Shown: positions 43,719 to 50,933 of the stretch, piece by piece
How positions within the stretch are numbered: the stretch's first letter is position 1
How the letters are laid out: every line of letters begins with the position of its first letter
From: Rhodoferax sp.
GTDB lineage: Bacteria; Pseudomonadota; Gammaproteobacteria; Burkholderiales; Burkholderiaceae_C
Assembly: GCA_031291305.1 (NCBI GenBank)
Contig: JARLJH010000058.1
Location: 1 to 64,000 of the forward strand
Direction of reading: 5' to 3'
Length of the DNA stretch: 64,000 nt
Made by a program: the position numbers and the translations under genes
The notes under the pieces: model-generated
Told to the model about the DNA's origin: nothing
The model's input: the letters and a program-made list of their open reading frames with translations, nothing else
Databases searched by the model: none

Positions 43719-44284
43719 GGTGCAGGTGCTTTCATAAACCAGTTGAGCTCCAGGCATTCCCGCAAGCGCAGTCGTGCTCGATGCAACTGAACGTAAAGGT
43801 TGGTCGGTGTCAGTCTCAATTCCTTACAAATTTCTTCGCTGGAGAGTTCCAGCCATTCCCGCATCAAAAAAAGTCGCCCCTGGACCGCAGGCAACTTGTC
43901 GGTACAAGCTTCCAGGATTTCAAAAAACTGCAGGCTTTGAAGCTGCTGCTCGGGATTGCCCCAGTCTGCGGGCCGCTCAACAAAGTGACCATCGGCTTGA
44001 AACGCGATGTGATCCAGTGGGTCTGTCTCACCGTCCGGGCCATCATCGACCGTACAGGCTTCGCGCTTGTGATGGCGCAAAGCATCCACCACCTTGTGTT
44101 TGAGAATACCCACCAGCCAGGTTTTGAGTTGCGACCGGTTGTCAAACGACTGAGGCTTGACCAACGCTGCCAGGATGGTTTCCGAGACAGCGTCCTCAGC
44201 CCAGGCGTCGTTACGCAGTTGCAAACGGGCAAACTTCAACAGGTAGTTGCGCAGATCAGCAATCTGTTGAGCAAAGTTGGCCAT
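43715..44284 (-). CDS. ECF RNA polymerase sigma factor
   Basis: 189 residues from MANFAQQIADLRNY (an in-frame ATG at 44332 is an alternative). Sigma-2 region with LRNYLLKFARLQLRNDAWAEDAVSET and TWLVGILKHKVVDALR; sigma-4 region with LPAVQGRLFLMREWLELSSEEICKELRLTPTNLYVQLHRARLRLRECL. Coupled to a zinc anti-sigma. Its likely targets are the two divergent operons with the shared TGTAAGAA-14-CGAC box. Azospira uses a SigF/NrsF pair for the equivalent genes. Confidence 0.9.
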   Translation of the reverse strand: MANFAQQIADLRNYLLKFARLQLRNDAWAEDAVSETILAALVKPQSFDNRSQLKTWLVGILKHKVVDALRHHKREACTVDDGPDGETDPLDHIAFQADGHFVERPADWGNPEQQLQSLQFFEILEACTDKLPAVQGRLFLMREWLELSSEEICKELRLTPTNLYVQLHRARLRLRECLELNWFMKAPAP

Positions 44285-44377
44285 AGGTTGAGGTTCAAGG
44301 AAGTGGTCGGGTAGTGTATGACTTGGCTCCATTGTGCACAGGAGAGGCAATCTGCACCATATGGAATCCTGTCTCAT

Positions 44378-44437
44378 CGTAGCGGCATCAAGGAGGAGCC
44401 CGAAGGGCTGGGGACAGTCGCAGAGTTGAGTGCTACG
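44378..44437 (+). repeat. Structured repeat with AAGGAGGAG core, copy C
   Basis: CATCAAGGAGGAG, hairpin GCCC-GAA-GGGC, then TGGGGACAG, closed by short outer arms CGTAGC (44378-44383) and GCTACG (44432-44437). Same plan as copies A and B at 29.8-30.0 kb, with a different closing stem. Confidence 0.7.
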
Positions 44438-44543
44438 TCGTCCTAAGTTTTTGCGAGCCCTGATTCAAAAAACTTGGCTCAAGCTGCAATTGCCGCCAGC
44501 CTTACCAGCACCGGGTTTCCGAAGGACACTTACCAACCCATAA

Positions 44544-44567
44544 AAAAAGCACCCGAAGGTGCTTTTT
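44544..44567 (-). terminator. Rho-independent terminator of phaP
   Basis: Read on the minus strand: AAAAAGCACC, loop TTCG, GGTGCTTTTT followed by more T. A perfect 10-bp stem with a stable tetraloop, 36 bp past the phasin stop. Confidence 0.9.
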
Positions 44568-44602
44568 GTTGCAGTCGCTGCCTGGCAGCGTTGCGGAGAA
44601 AC

Positions 44603-45148
44603 TTAGGCCTTCTTGCTGACGGCAGCAGCAGCGCTCAGTGCTTGCTCAGTCACGGCAGTCACGTTGCTTTCGGCCATGGCCAGTGCTTTCTTGGCGGTGT
44701 TTTGAGCCGACTCGATGGCGCTTTGGCTGGAAGCCAGGGCGCTCTTGAGCACTGCAACGGCGGACTCGGTACCGGCCGGTGCGTTCTTGACCATGGTGTC
44801 CATCACTTGCGTGAAGGCTTTCTGGCCTTCAGCCGCTTTGCCTTCCATCGCCTTGGTGAACTCGGCGCTGGTTTCAATGGCGATGCCATACACGTGACGG
44901 CCGTAAGCAGCAGCCTTTTCAGCCAACGGAGCCACCAGACCGGTTTGCAGGGCCATGACTTGTTGCACGTCTTTGGCAGCCATCAGGGTTTGAGCGTGTT
45001 CGAACGACTCGGTCATGATCGCCTTGGCAGCGGCCATGTTCAGTTCAACCATCTTTTCAAACCCGGCGAAGGACTTGGTGGACAAGCCGCGAGCGATGTC
45101 CATGTTGGACTTGGTGGCGGCGGTGATTTGGTCAATGGTCATCATCAT
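44603..45148 (-). CDS. phaP: Phasin family protein
   Basis: 181 residues from MMMTIDQITAATKSN (ribosome site GAGAG; the first of three adjacent Mets chosen). Helical throughout, with a phasin domain (about 15-120) and an Ala-rich C-terminal tail. Phasins coat polyhydroxyalkanoate granules and control their size. No PHA synthase gene is in the window. The gene is monocistronic with its own terminator. Two TGCAGTGCAGCA boxes in front of it match the kind of site used by the PhaR repressor. Confidence 0.93.
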   Translation of the reverse strand: MMMTIDQITAATKSNMDIARGLSTKSFAGFEKMVELNMAAAKAIMTESFEHAQTLMAAKDVQQVMALQTGLVAPLAEKAAAYGRHVYGIAIETSAEFTKAMEGKAAEGQKAFTQVMDTMVKNAPAGTESAVAVLKSALASSQSAIESAQNTAKKALAMAESNVTAVTEQALSAAAAVSKKA

Positions 45149-45203
45149 GGTGGTTCTCTCAGAGGTTGGTGTTGGGTTTGGCGTCTGCTTCACTCGCTTA
45201 TGT

Positions 45204-45215
45204 TGCAGTGCAGCA
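45204..45215. promoter_or_regulatory. Candidate PhaR-type box near the phaP start
   Basis: TGCAGTGCAGCA, 56 bp before the phaP ATG; the same 12 bases occur again at 45262-45273. TGC/GCA-rich boxes are known PhaR sites in PHA producers. Confidence 0.5.
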
Positions 45216-45253
45216 TGAATGAATTATAGGGAGATGAAACCGGGATGCAAGCG

Positions 45254-45278
45254 TTTTTTGCTGCAGTGCAGCAAAAAA
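45254..45278. promoter_or_regulatory. Perfect 12-1-12 palindrome upstream of phaP
   Basis: TTTTTTGCTGCA, G, TGCAGCAAAAAA. Contains the second TGCAGTGCAGCA box at 45262-45273. It could be a PhaR operator, and its hairpin with flanking A/T runs could also terminate the convergent-facing EamA transcript poorly. It is 44 bp from the EamA stop. Confidence 0.55.
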
Positions 45279-45322
45279 GCTAGGGATGTGACTCTAGAAC
45301 CCGTTGAGCCTGTCCAAGACCG

Positions 45323-46216
45323 TTACCGCCACAGGATCAGCCCGGTACCCACCACCGTCATCACCGCACCGAGCCACGCCGCTGGTGCAGGCGCACGTTT
45401 GAGTTGAAACCACAGCAGCGGCAGCACCAGAATGGGCGACACCGATGACAGGATGGCCACCAGACCCACTTTGCCTTTTTCCAGCGCCAGCAACACCAAT
45501 GTCATGCCCACGCCCATGGCGATGAAGCCGTTGAGCCCGGTTTGCAGCAGCACGCGCGCATTTGGTGCCTGCTGCGCGCGTGCTGCCTGAAAGCCCGACA
45601 ACAAAAGCACACCATGGGCTGCGGTAGCCACGGTGACGCGCACCGCAGACGCCATGATGGGGTCCACCTGCAAGCTCATGACCGGTTTGGCAATGAGAGA
45701 ACCCACCGCCTGACACAGCGCCGCCAGCAGCGCCAGCGCCACCCCCATGCCCACGTGTCCGCGGTCAGCCTCCCAATCATGGGTTTCGTCCTTGCGCCGC
45801 CCCAGCATGATGGCGGTCATCACACCGGCCATGGTCAGCGCGGCTCCCGCTGACGCCTGCAAGCTCATCCGCTCACTCAAAAACAAGAAGCCCAGCCCTG
45901 CGCTGAACGCCGCATGGGTGGCAAACAGCACACCGGCGCGACGCGGCCCGAGCCGGTTCATGGCAGCAAACAGCGCCGTATCACCGACAAAGATGCCGAT
46001 CAGGCCACTGAGCGCCATGACGGCCCAGTAGCTGGTCTCGAAACCACGCCAGCCCCCGGTCACGGCAACCACCGTCCACAGCATCACCGCCACCATGGCC
46101 ATGCGCCAGCGGGTGAAGGCAAACGCCCCCAAATGCCGCGACGGCGTCACCGACATCATGCTGCCCACCGCCCAGCACGCGGCTGCACCCAGTGCAAACA
46201 GGTCTTGCACCGCCAT
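45323..46216 (-). CDS. EamA-family (DMT) transporter
   Basis: 297 residues from ATG 46216 (a GTG one codon earlier is possible). Ten hydrophobic segments, two EamA repeats; MAVQDLFALGAAACWAVGSMMS at the start. Third EamA protein in this window; sequence differs clearly from the other two. Substrate unknown. Divergence from neighbours and a 63-bp gap to the creatininase-like gene suggest a possible two-gene unit. Confidence 0.87.
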   Translation of the reverse strand: MAVQDLFALGAAACWAVGSMMSVTPSRHLGAFAFTRWRMAMVAVMLWTVVAVTGGWRGFETSYWAVMALSGLIGIFVGDTALFAAMNRLGPRRAGVLFATHAAFSAGLGFLFLSERMSLQASAGAALTMAGVMTAIMLGRRKDETHDWEADRGHVGMGVALALLAALCQAVGSLIAKPVMSLQVDPIMASAVRVTVATAAHGVLLLSGFQAARAQQAPNARVLLQTGLNGFIAMGVGMTLVLLALEKGKVGLVAILSSVSPILVLPLLWFQLKRAPAPAAWLGAVMTVVGTGLILWR

Positions 46217-46279
46217 CACGAACGCACAACGAAAATTTCAGCCCACCGGACGGCGTGGCACAGGACAACCGTCATCTCA

Positions 46280-47125
46280 TCAACCCATCTGCGGCTGTGA
46301 CACCAGCGTATCCGGGGGCAAGGCATCCACTTGCGCCAGCAGCCGGGCCAGCGCCCGGCCAGCGGCATCCACCACGGCACGCCCCTTGTCTGCCGTGGCA
46401 GCGCCAGCGTTGCCAACAGCGCCAGCGAGGTTGTAGTCCTGACTCTGCCAGCCCAGCTTGGCGCTTTTCCCATTGCCCAAGATGTCGAACTGTTGAGCGC
46501 GCACTTGTGAGGTCGAAGCGAAGTTCCGCGCCAGGTCCATTTCCACGTGCTGCGGGTTCAGCGCCAGCATCATCGAGGTCTCGACGTCACCCGCGTGGAT
46601 GCCAAAGCGATGTTCCTCGGCGCTGAACAACGCATTCACATCCTGCCCCTGTGCATCCAGCAGCGGCAGGTTGAACCAGCTCACGCTGTAGACCAGCATG
46701 TCCAGGCGGGCGCGCAGGTCACGCGCCACCAGGTCCATCACACTGACGTTGCCGCCATGGGCGTTGAACAACACCAGCTTCTTCACGCCCGCAGCGGCCA
46801 CCGACTCGCCAATGTCCGTCCACAACCGAAGAATGGTCTCATTTTTGAGCGTCAAGGTGCCGGGAAAGCGGGCGTGCTCAGGGCTCAATCCCACAGCCTG
46901 AGTCGGCAGGACAAGCACCTTGAGTTCAGCGGCCAAGTGCGGCAAAGCCGCTGTGACCACGCCATCCACCAGCACCGTGTCCACCGACAGCGACAGGTGC
47001 GGACCATGCTGTTCGGTGGCGGCCACCGGCAACACCGCAATGGTGCGCGCCGCCTCGCCGCTGGCTTGCAGCACGGCGAAGTCCAGCGTGCTCAGATCAG
47101 CCCAATAGCGTGAGGGTGAGGTCAT
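46280..47125 (-). CDS. Creatininase-family amidohydrolase
   Basis: 281 residues. Metal ligands are visible in ATEQHGPHLSLSVDT (Glu, His, Asp), NAHGGN and HAGDVETSMML. The family includes creatininase and enzymes of riboflavin, mycofactocin and PQQ-like pathways that open or cleave amides; the substrate cannot be assigned. It precedes the EamA transporter gene on the same strand. Confidence 0.9.
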   Translation of the reverse strand: MTSPSRYWADLSTLDFAVLQASGEAARTIAVLPVAATEQHGPHLSLSVDTVLVDGVVTAALPHLAAELKVLVLPTQAVGLSPEHARFPGTLTLKNETILRLWTDIGESVAAAGVKKLVLFNAHGGNVSVMDLVARDLRARLDMLVYSVSWFNLPLLDAQGQDVNALFSAEEHRFGIHAGDVETSMMLALNPQHVEMDLARNFASTSQVRAQQFDILGNGKSAKLGWQSQDYNLAGAVGNAGAATADKGRAVVDAAGRALARLLAQVDALPPDTLVSQPQMG

Positions 47126-47196
47126 GGTGACGCCTCCGGCAGAAAGAACGTTGTTTTTGAAGTGGTCCGTCGCGCAGTGGCCAGATCGTCGCCCGC

Positions 47197-47544
47197 TCAG
47201 GCCTTCTTCATGAATTCAGCCTTGAGCATGAACGCGCCCTGGTCGGTCTTGCAGTCCACCTCATGGTCGCCAGCGCCTTCGGGCAGGCGGATGCCTTTGA
47301 TCTTGGTGCCCTTTTTCAGCACGATGGACGAGCCTTTGACCTTCAGGTCCTTGATCAGAATCACCGTGTCGCCGCTGGCCAGCGGGTTGCCATTGGCATC
47401 GACCACCGGGCCGCTGGCAGCCTCGCCCTCTTCCGCCGCAGCCTTTTGAGGCCACTCAAAACCGCAGTCCGGGCAGATGTAGTTATCCCCGTCCGGGTAG
47501 GTGTTTTCAAGGGTGCATTGGGGGCAGGCGGGTAAAGTGGACAT
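47197..47544 (-). CDS. yjdM: Zinc-ribbon protein YjdM (PhnA family)
   Basis: 115 residues, the family's usual size. The N-terminal zinc ribbon has two CxxC pairs (CPQC and CPDC), followed by the PhnA beta domain with LASGDTVILIKDLKVKGSS and IKGIRL. Formerly linked to phosphonate use because of its position in E. coli, but the function remains unclear. Single gene here. Confidence 0.93.
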   Translation of the reverse strand: MSTLPACPQCTLENTYPDGDNYICPDCGFEWPQKAAAEEGEAASGPVVDANGNPLASGDTVILIKDLKVKGSSIVLKKGTKIKGIRLPEGAGDHEVDCKTDQGAFMLKAEFMKKA

Positions 47545-47675
47545 GGTGTAAATGTGAAACGAATCAGAATTTTTCAGGCGCCAAGTGTACGAGCGCGGCT
47601 AGATTTGCCAGTGCCACGCCAGACCGTGATCGTTTGAACGAGTGAATCGGCCACCGGAGAGGCAAAATAGCCAGC

Positions 47676-48443
47676 ATGACACAAGACCTCTTTCGCTCTG
47701 ACGCTTACCAAACCGAATGCACCGCCACGGTGACAGCCATCACGCCGCAAGGCATCGTGTTGGACCGCACCGTGTTTTACCCGCTCGGTGGCGGGCAGGC
47801 GGGTGACACGGGGACGTTGACGCTGACCGATGGCTCCGAAATCGCCATCATCGACACCCGCAAGGGCAAAGCAGAGGATGGAACATTTACACAAGAAATA
47901 TGCCTCAAGCCCCCGTCTGACCTTCTTGAACAGCTATTGAACTTAGAGCATTCATCCACCATCAGGCTGGCGGTAGGCGACACGGTGACCGCCCGTATCG
48001 ACTGGGCGCGCCGACACCGCATGATGCGCTTTCACACCGCCAGCCACCTGCTGTGCCACATCGTGCCCAAGCTGGTCAACGGCTGCTCGATCACGCCGGA
48101 CTACGCGCGCATTGACTTCAACATGGACGAGCCGTTGGACAAGGAAGCCTTGAGCGCGGCCATCGCCCAACTGGTAGCCGCCGGGCACCCGGTGACGGTG
48201 GGTGCCATCACCGATGCGGAACTCGATGCCAATCCAGCACTGGTCAAAAGCATGTCGGTACAGCCGCCACGTGGCAGCGGGCAGATTCGCACCATTCAGA
48301 TCGGCAACGACACCCTGATCGACCTGCAACCCTGCGGCGGCACACATGTGGCCAACACCACAGAGATTGGCGCGGTGATAGTCACCAAGATCGAGAAAAA
48401 ATCCGCCATGACGCGCCGCGTGGTGCTGGGTTTTGCACCATGA
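47676..48443 (+). CDS. Alanyl-tRNA editing protein (AlaX-like)
   Basis: 255 residues related to the editing half of alanyl-tRNA synthetase. Zinc/catalytic motifs HTASHLL and CGGTHVANT are intact. It hydrolyses Ser- or Gly-mischarged tRNA-Ala in trans. The N-terminal beta domain carries FYPLGGGQAGDTG. A copy of the dispersed 50-bp element is in frame around residues 73-89, just before the HxxxH region. The stop overlaps the next start by 4 bp. Confidence 0.92.
   Translation: MTQDLFRSDAYQTECTATVTAITPQGIVLDRTVFYPLGGGQAGDTGTLTLTDGSEIAIIDTRKGKAEDGTFTQEICLKPPSDLLEQLLNLEHSSTIRLAVGDTVTARIDWARRHRMMRFHTASHLLCHIVPKLVNGCSITPDYARIDFNMDEPLDKEALSAAIAQLVAAGHPVTVGAITDAELDANPALVKSMSVQPPRGSGQIRTIQIGNDTLIDLQPCGGTHVANTTEIGAVIVTKIEKKSAMTRRVVLGFAP
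47893..47942 (+). repeat. Dispersed 50-bp element inside the AlaX-like gene
   Basis: TGCCTCAAGCCCCCGTCTGA, then CAGCTATTGAACTT in the same register as the 57211 copy. In the sense frame it gives CLKPPSDLLEQLLNLEH, which reads as an insert between two conserved beta segments. Confidence 0.78.
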
Positions 48444-48760
48444 GCCGTGGGCAGGTGAAAAACATTACCGGCGACTCATTCTTCGCCTGGGATGGCGACG
48501 TGCTGGTGGTCAACATCCTGGGCAAGCCCAGCGCTGCCAAAGACGCCATCGGCAAGCCCAAAGGCACGCAGCTCAAGATCAGCGTCACCGCCAAACCATT
48601 GAACGGCAAGGCCACCGACCACATGGTGCGTTTTCTAGCGCCACTGTTTGGTGTGAGTGTGTCGGCCATTGAAGTGGTGTTTGGCCAGGAAAACGTCAAC
48701 AAGCAGTTGCGCATCACCGCGCCCACCAAGCTGCCAGCGGTGTTTACCGAGCCAAGCTGA
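48440..48760 (+). CDS. DUF167 (YggU-like) protein
   Basis: 106 residues with the DUF167 alpha/beta fold: LVVNILGKPSAAKDAI, LKISVTAKPLNGKATDHMVRFLA and the C-terminal QLRITAPTKLP. Small cytosolic protein of unknown function found across bacteria. Translationally coupled to the alanyl-tRNA editing gene. Confidence 0.88.
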   Translation: MSRGQVKNITGDSFFAWDGDVLVVNILGKPSAAKDAIGKPKGTQLKISVTAKPLNGKATDHMVRFLAPLFGVSVSAIEVVFGQENVNKQLRITAPTKLPAVFTEPS

Positions 48761-49402
48761 TTCCGGTGTGCATACCGCGGAAACCACGCAGAGCCCGAAA
48801 ACCCGAGCATTCAAACCTTGGTCGTGCCGAACTTGAACTTGAACGCTCTTCACGGCTGAAGCAACCAACGTCAACGCATACCGCATGGTGATTGACACAA
48901 TCACCTGAAGCTTCACTGCTCCGCGCCAGATGATAAATGACCTGTCGATCCCAACATCCACAAATGCGTTGCTGCGCGCAAATCTTCCTCAGTGGAGCAG
49001 GTATAAAAATCGATTCTGACATGGGAGATGCCTCACTTTTTGTCTTATATCCCCCATTTGGGGGATACCCAATTAGACCGCTGACTTATAGAATCCCATC
49101 GAAAGCATTCAACACTGAAAACTTAAATTGACACAAATCAAGCCAGGAAAAAGTAAAATTTAAGAAATGCATGGCCATAGAATTTCAGGCGCCCATACCA
49201 CAAAAATACCAAAACTAACAACACTCAAGAACCATCTAAAGACACCACAAATATATAATATTCATCTTACAAAAAACCCAGACCAACTGAGCCAATAGAT
49301 GACAACTAACACAAATTCATGAATTTTTTACATCAACAATAAGCCATACACACAGCAACATTATTCTTCAAGAACAAATAACCCACTTAACTCATCTAAT
49401 TT
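48761..49402. other. 642-bp gap, right half strongly AT-rich
   Basis: No gene supported; a 64-codon frame at 48937-49131 has no domain or ribosome site. From about 49100 to 49400 the DNA becomes very AT-rich, unlike the rest of the window. It contains one perfect hairpin (49048-49067). The following two small genes are also AT-rich, so this may be the border of acquired DNA. Confidence 0.5.
49048..49067. promoter_or_regulatory. 8-4-8 palindrome TATCCCCC / GGGGGATA
   Basis: A perfect inverted repeat with ATTT between the arms, lacking a T-run. A G/C-block operator for an unknown regulator is possible. It lies 336 bp before the small lipoprotein gene. Confidence 0.4.
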
Positions 49403-49630
49403 ATGGAAAAGCAACTACTTACAACTATTGCCGCATTACTACTCACTGCTTGCGCCGCACCCGCCCAATATGGCTATGTAAAAGCAGGTGCATCCGAGGA
49501 GCAACGCGTGGATGCACAGTCTGAATGCCAGTACCAAATTCGACTGAATAAAACGCCCAGCACTGAGCAGGCCGAACTTTCTCGGTTATGCATGCAGGGA
49601 AAAGGGTTTCGTCTCAAACGGATCAACTAA
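49403..49630 (+). CDS. Small lipoprotein
   Basis: 75 residues. The signal peptide with lipobox LLLTAC is cleaved before Cys17, leaving a mature protein of about 59 residues with two further Cys that could form a disulfide (SECQYQI and LSRLCMQGKGF). No recognised domain. AT-richer than its neighbours. A separate large lipoprotein near 60 kb has a similar signal (ALLLLTACAAP). Confidence 0.72.
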   Translation: MEKQLLTTIAALLLTACAAPAQYGYVKAGASEEQRVDAQSECQYQIRLNKTPSTEQAELSRLCMQGKGFRLKRIN

Positions 49631-49713
49631 CAGGTTCAGTTTTTACAACATAACCTACTGGGATTCTATACTCTAGATTCTCTCAGATAAATATATACAC
49701 TTTGCTGACTCTC

Positions 49714-50178
49714 ATGAATGAATCTGAACTTGAATATGCAGGTTTTTGGATACGAGTACTAGCCACTATCATCGACACATTGCTGATTTTGATGATTACA
49801 TTACCGCTTCTTGTCTCCATTTATGGATGGAAGTATTTCTCATATGAAAAGGTAGTGGCAGGTCCTGCTGACTTTCTGGTGTCATGGGTGCTGCCAGCCG
49901 TAGCGGTGATTTTATTTTGGGTGAAACGGCAAGCCACCCCAGGGAAGCAGGTGCTGTCCTTACGTGTTTTAGACGCGGAAACCGGTGCATCTCTTTCAGG
50001 TATGCAAAGTCTGGGAAGATATCTCGCCTATTTTGTATCTTTGATACCGTTTGGGCTTGGTCTGCTATGGATTGCTTTTGACAACCGGCACCAAGGGTGG
50101 CATGACAAATTGGCGAATAGCGTAGTGGTCAGGGCAAAAAACCGTGGGCCAAAACCTGTCAGATTCCATCAGACATAA
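49714..50178 (+). CDS. RDD-family membrane protein
   Basis: 154 residues from ATG 49714 (a TTG four codons upstream is less likely). The RDD start GFWIRVLATIIDTLLILMI has Arg and Asp in the first helix; three hydrophobic segments; ATPGKQVLSLRVLDAETG is the conserved loop. Function unknown; some RDD proteins are Na+/H+ antiporters. AT-rich compared with the genome; follows the small lipoprotein gene by 83 bp. Confidence 0.85.
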   Translation: MNESELEYAGFWIRVLATIIDTLLILMITLPLLVSIYGWKYFSYEKVVAGPADFLVSWVLPAVAVILFWVKRQATPGKQVLSLRVLDAETGASLSGMQSLGRYLAYFVSLIPFGLGLLWIAFDNRHQGWHDKLANSVVVRAKNRGPKPVRFHQT

Positions 50179-50232
50179 AGAGATGTTTCGGTAGGGCATT
50201 TTGGGCTAAGGCGTCCTCGGAGGCGATGCAGC

Positions 50233-50820
50233 CTATTTCAGCTTGCCCAGCGACACGCGAATCGCTTCCAGCCGGGCCTCGTAGTCGGCAGCGTCGCCGT
50301 AATCCAGAAATTGTTTGTAGCGGGCGTGGGTGCCGATGACTTTTTTGGCGTGCTTGATGGGGCAAAAATAGGCCTCGGTGCGGGCCAGAATTTCTCGCAT
50401 ATAGGCCATCAGACCGTTGCCGTATTCGCAATAAGTGCAGTGAAACTTTTCGATGAAGTTCAGGTACTGCAGTTGGGCACGGTCATACACCAGGTAATCC
50501 GAACGGCGCACCTTGGTGATGCCGTAGATCGGGAAGCAGGTCCACTGGTAAAACGTGACGCAGGCATCCACCAGCATCAACGGCACGATCATGCCGTAAA
50601 TGATCGGGCCGGTGATCAGGTTCTGCGGGCGAAAGCTGACCACCCAGCGGAAAAAATTCATCTTGAGCTTGCGGTGGGCGGCCTTGACCGAGGTCTCAAA
50701 CTCGACCTTTTTGCCCTTGATCTGGAAAAACACCCGCTTTTCCTGCTCATGCATGGCGGTGACGAGTTCGGCCTCCAAAGCGGCCATTTGTGCCAGAAGC
50801 TGGCCAATGCGATCATTCAT
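50233..50820 (-). CDS. Conserved hypothetical protein with a membrane hairpin
   Basis: 195 residues from MNDRIGQLLAQMAALEAEL (ribosome site AAGGGC). A coiled-coil N-terminus (about 1-25) is followed by a hydrophobic stretch NLITGPIIYGMIVPLMLVDA near residues 70-90, then a Cys-rich part (FHCTYCEYGNG and AYFCPIKHAKK) that could bind metal. No family name recognised. The start is 114 bp from the divergent RNB ribonuclease start. Confidence 0.75.
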   Translation of the reverse strand: MNDRIGQLLAQMAALEAELVTAMHEQEKRVFFQIKGKKVEFETSVKAAHRKLKMNFFRWVVSFRPQNLITGPIIYGMIVPLMLVDACVTFYQWTCFPIYGITKVRRSDYLVYDRAQLQYLNFIEKFHCTYCEYGNGLMAYMREILARTEAYFCPIKHAKKVIGTHARYKQFLDYGDAADYEARLEAIRVSLGKLK

Positions 50821-50933
50821 GCTTGCCCTTTTGCTTTTACAAACGCCCTTGACGAGCTTGCAATATAACCGCCGGCGGCCCGCTGGCAAGCGTCTGATGC
50901 CGGGGGGCAAGCACCCATGGGACAATCCGGTGC

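Larger units (their letters stand above)
44285..44602. other. 318-bp gap between the sigma-factor and phasin genes
   Basis: No gene. It holds the third, diverged copy of the structured AAGGAGGAG repeat (44378-44437) and the phasin terminator (44544-44567). The promoter for the sigma gene must lie here on the minus strand, but the TGTAAGAA box is not present, so autoregulation by that box is not supported. Confidence 0.6.

Noticed and set aside
44474-45229. 251-codon plus-strand frame opposite the phasin gene
   Set aside because: Shadow of a clear phasin; it also crosses the phasin terminator.
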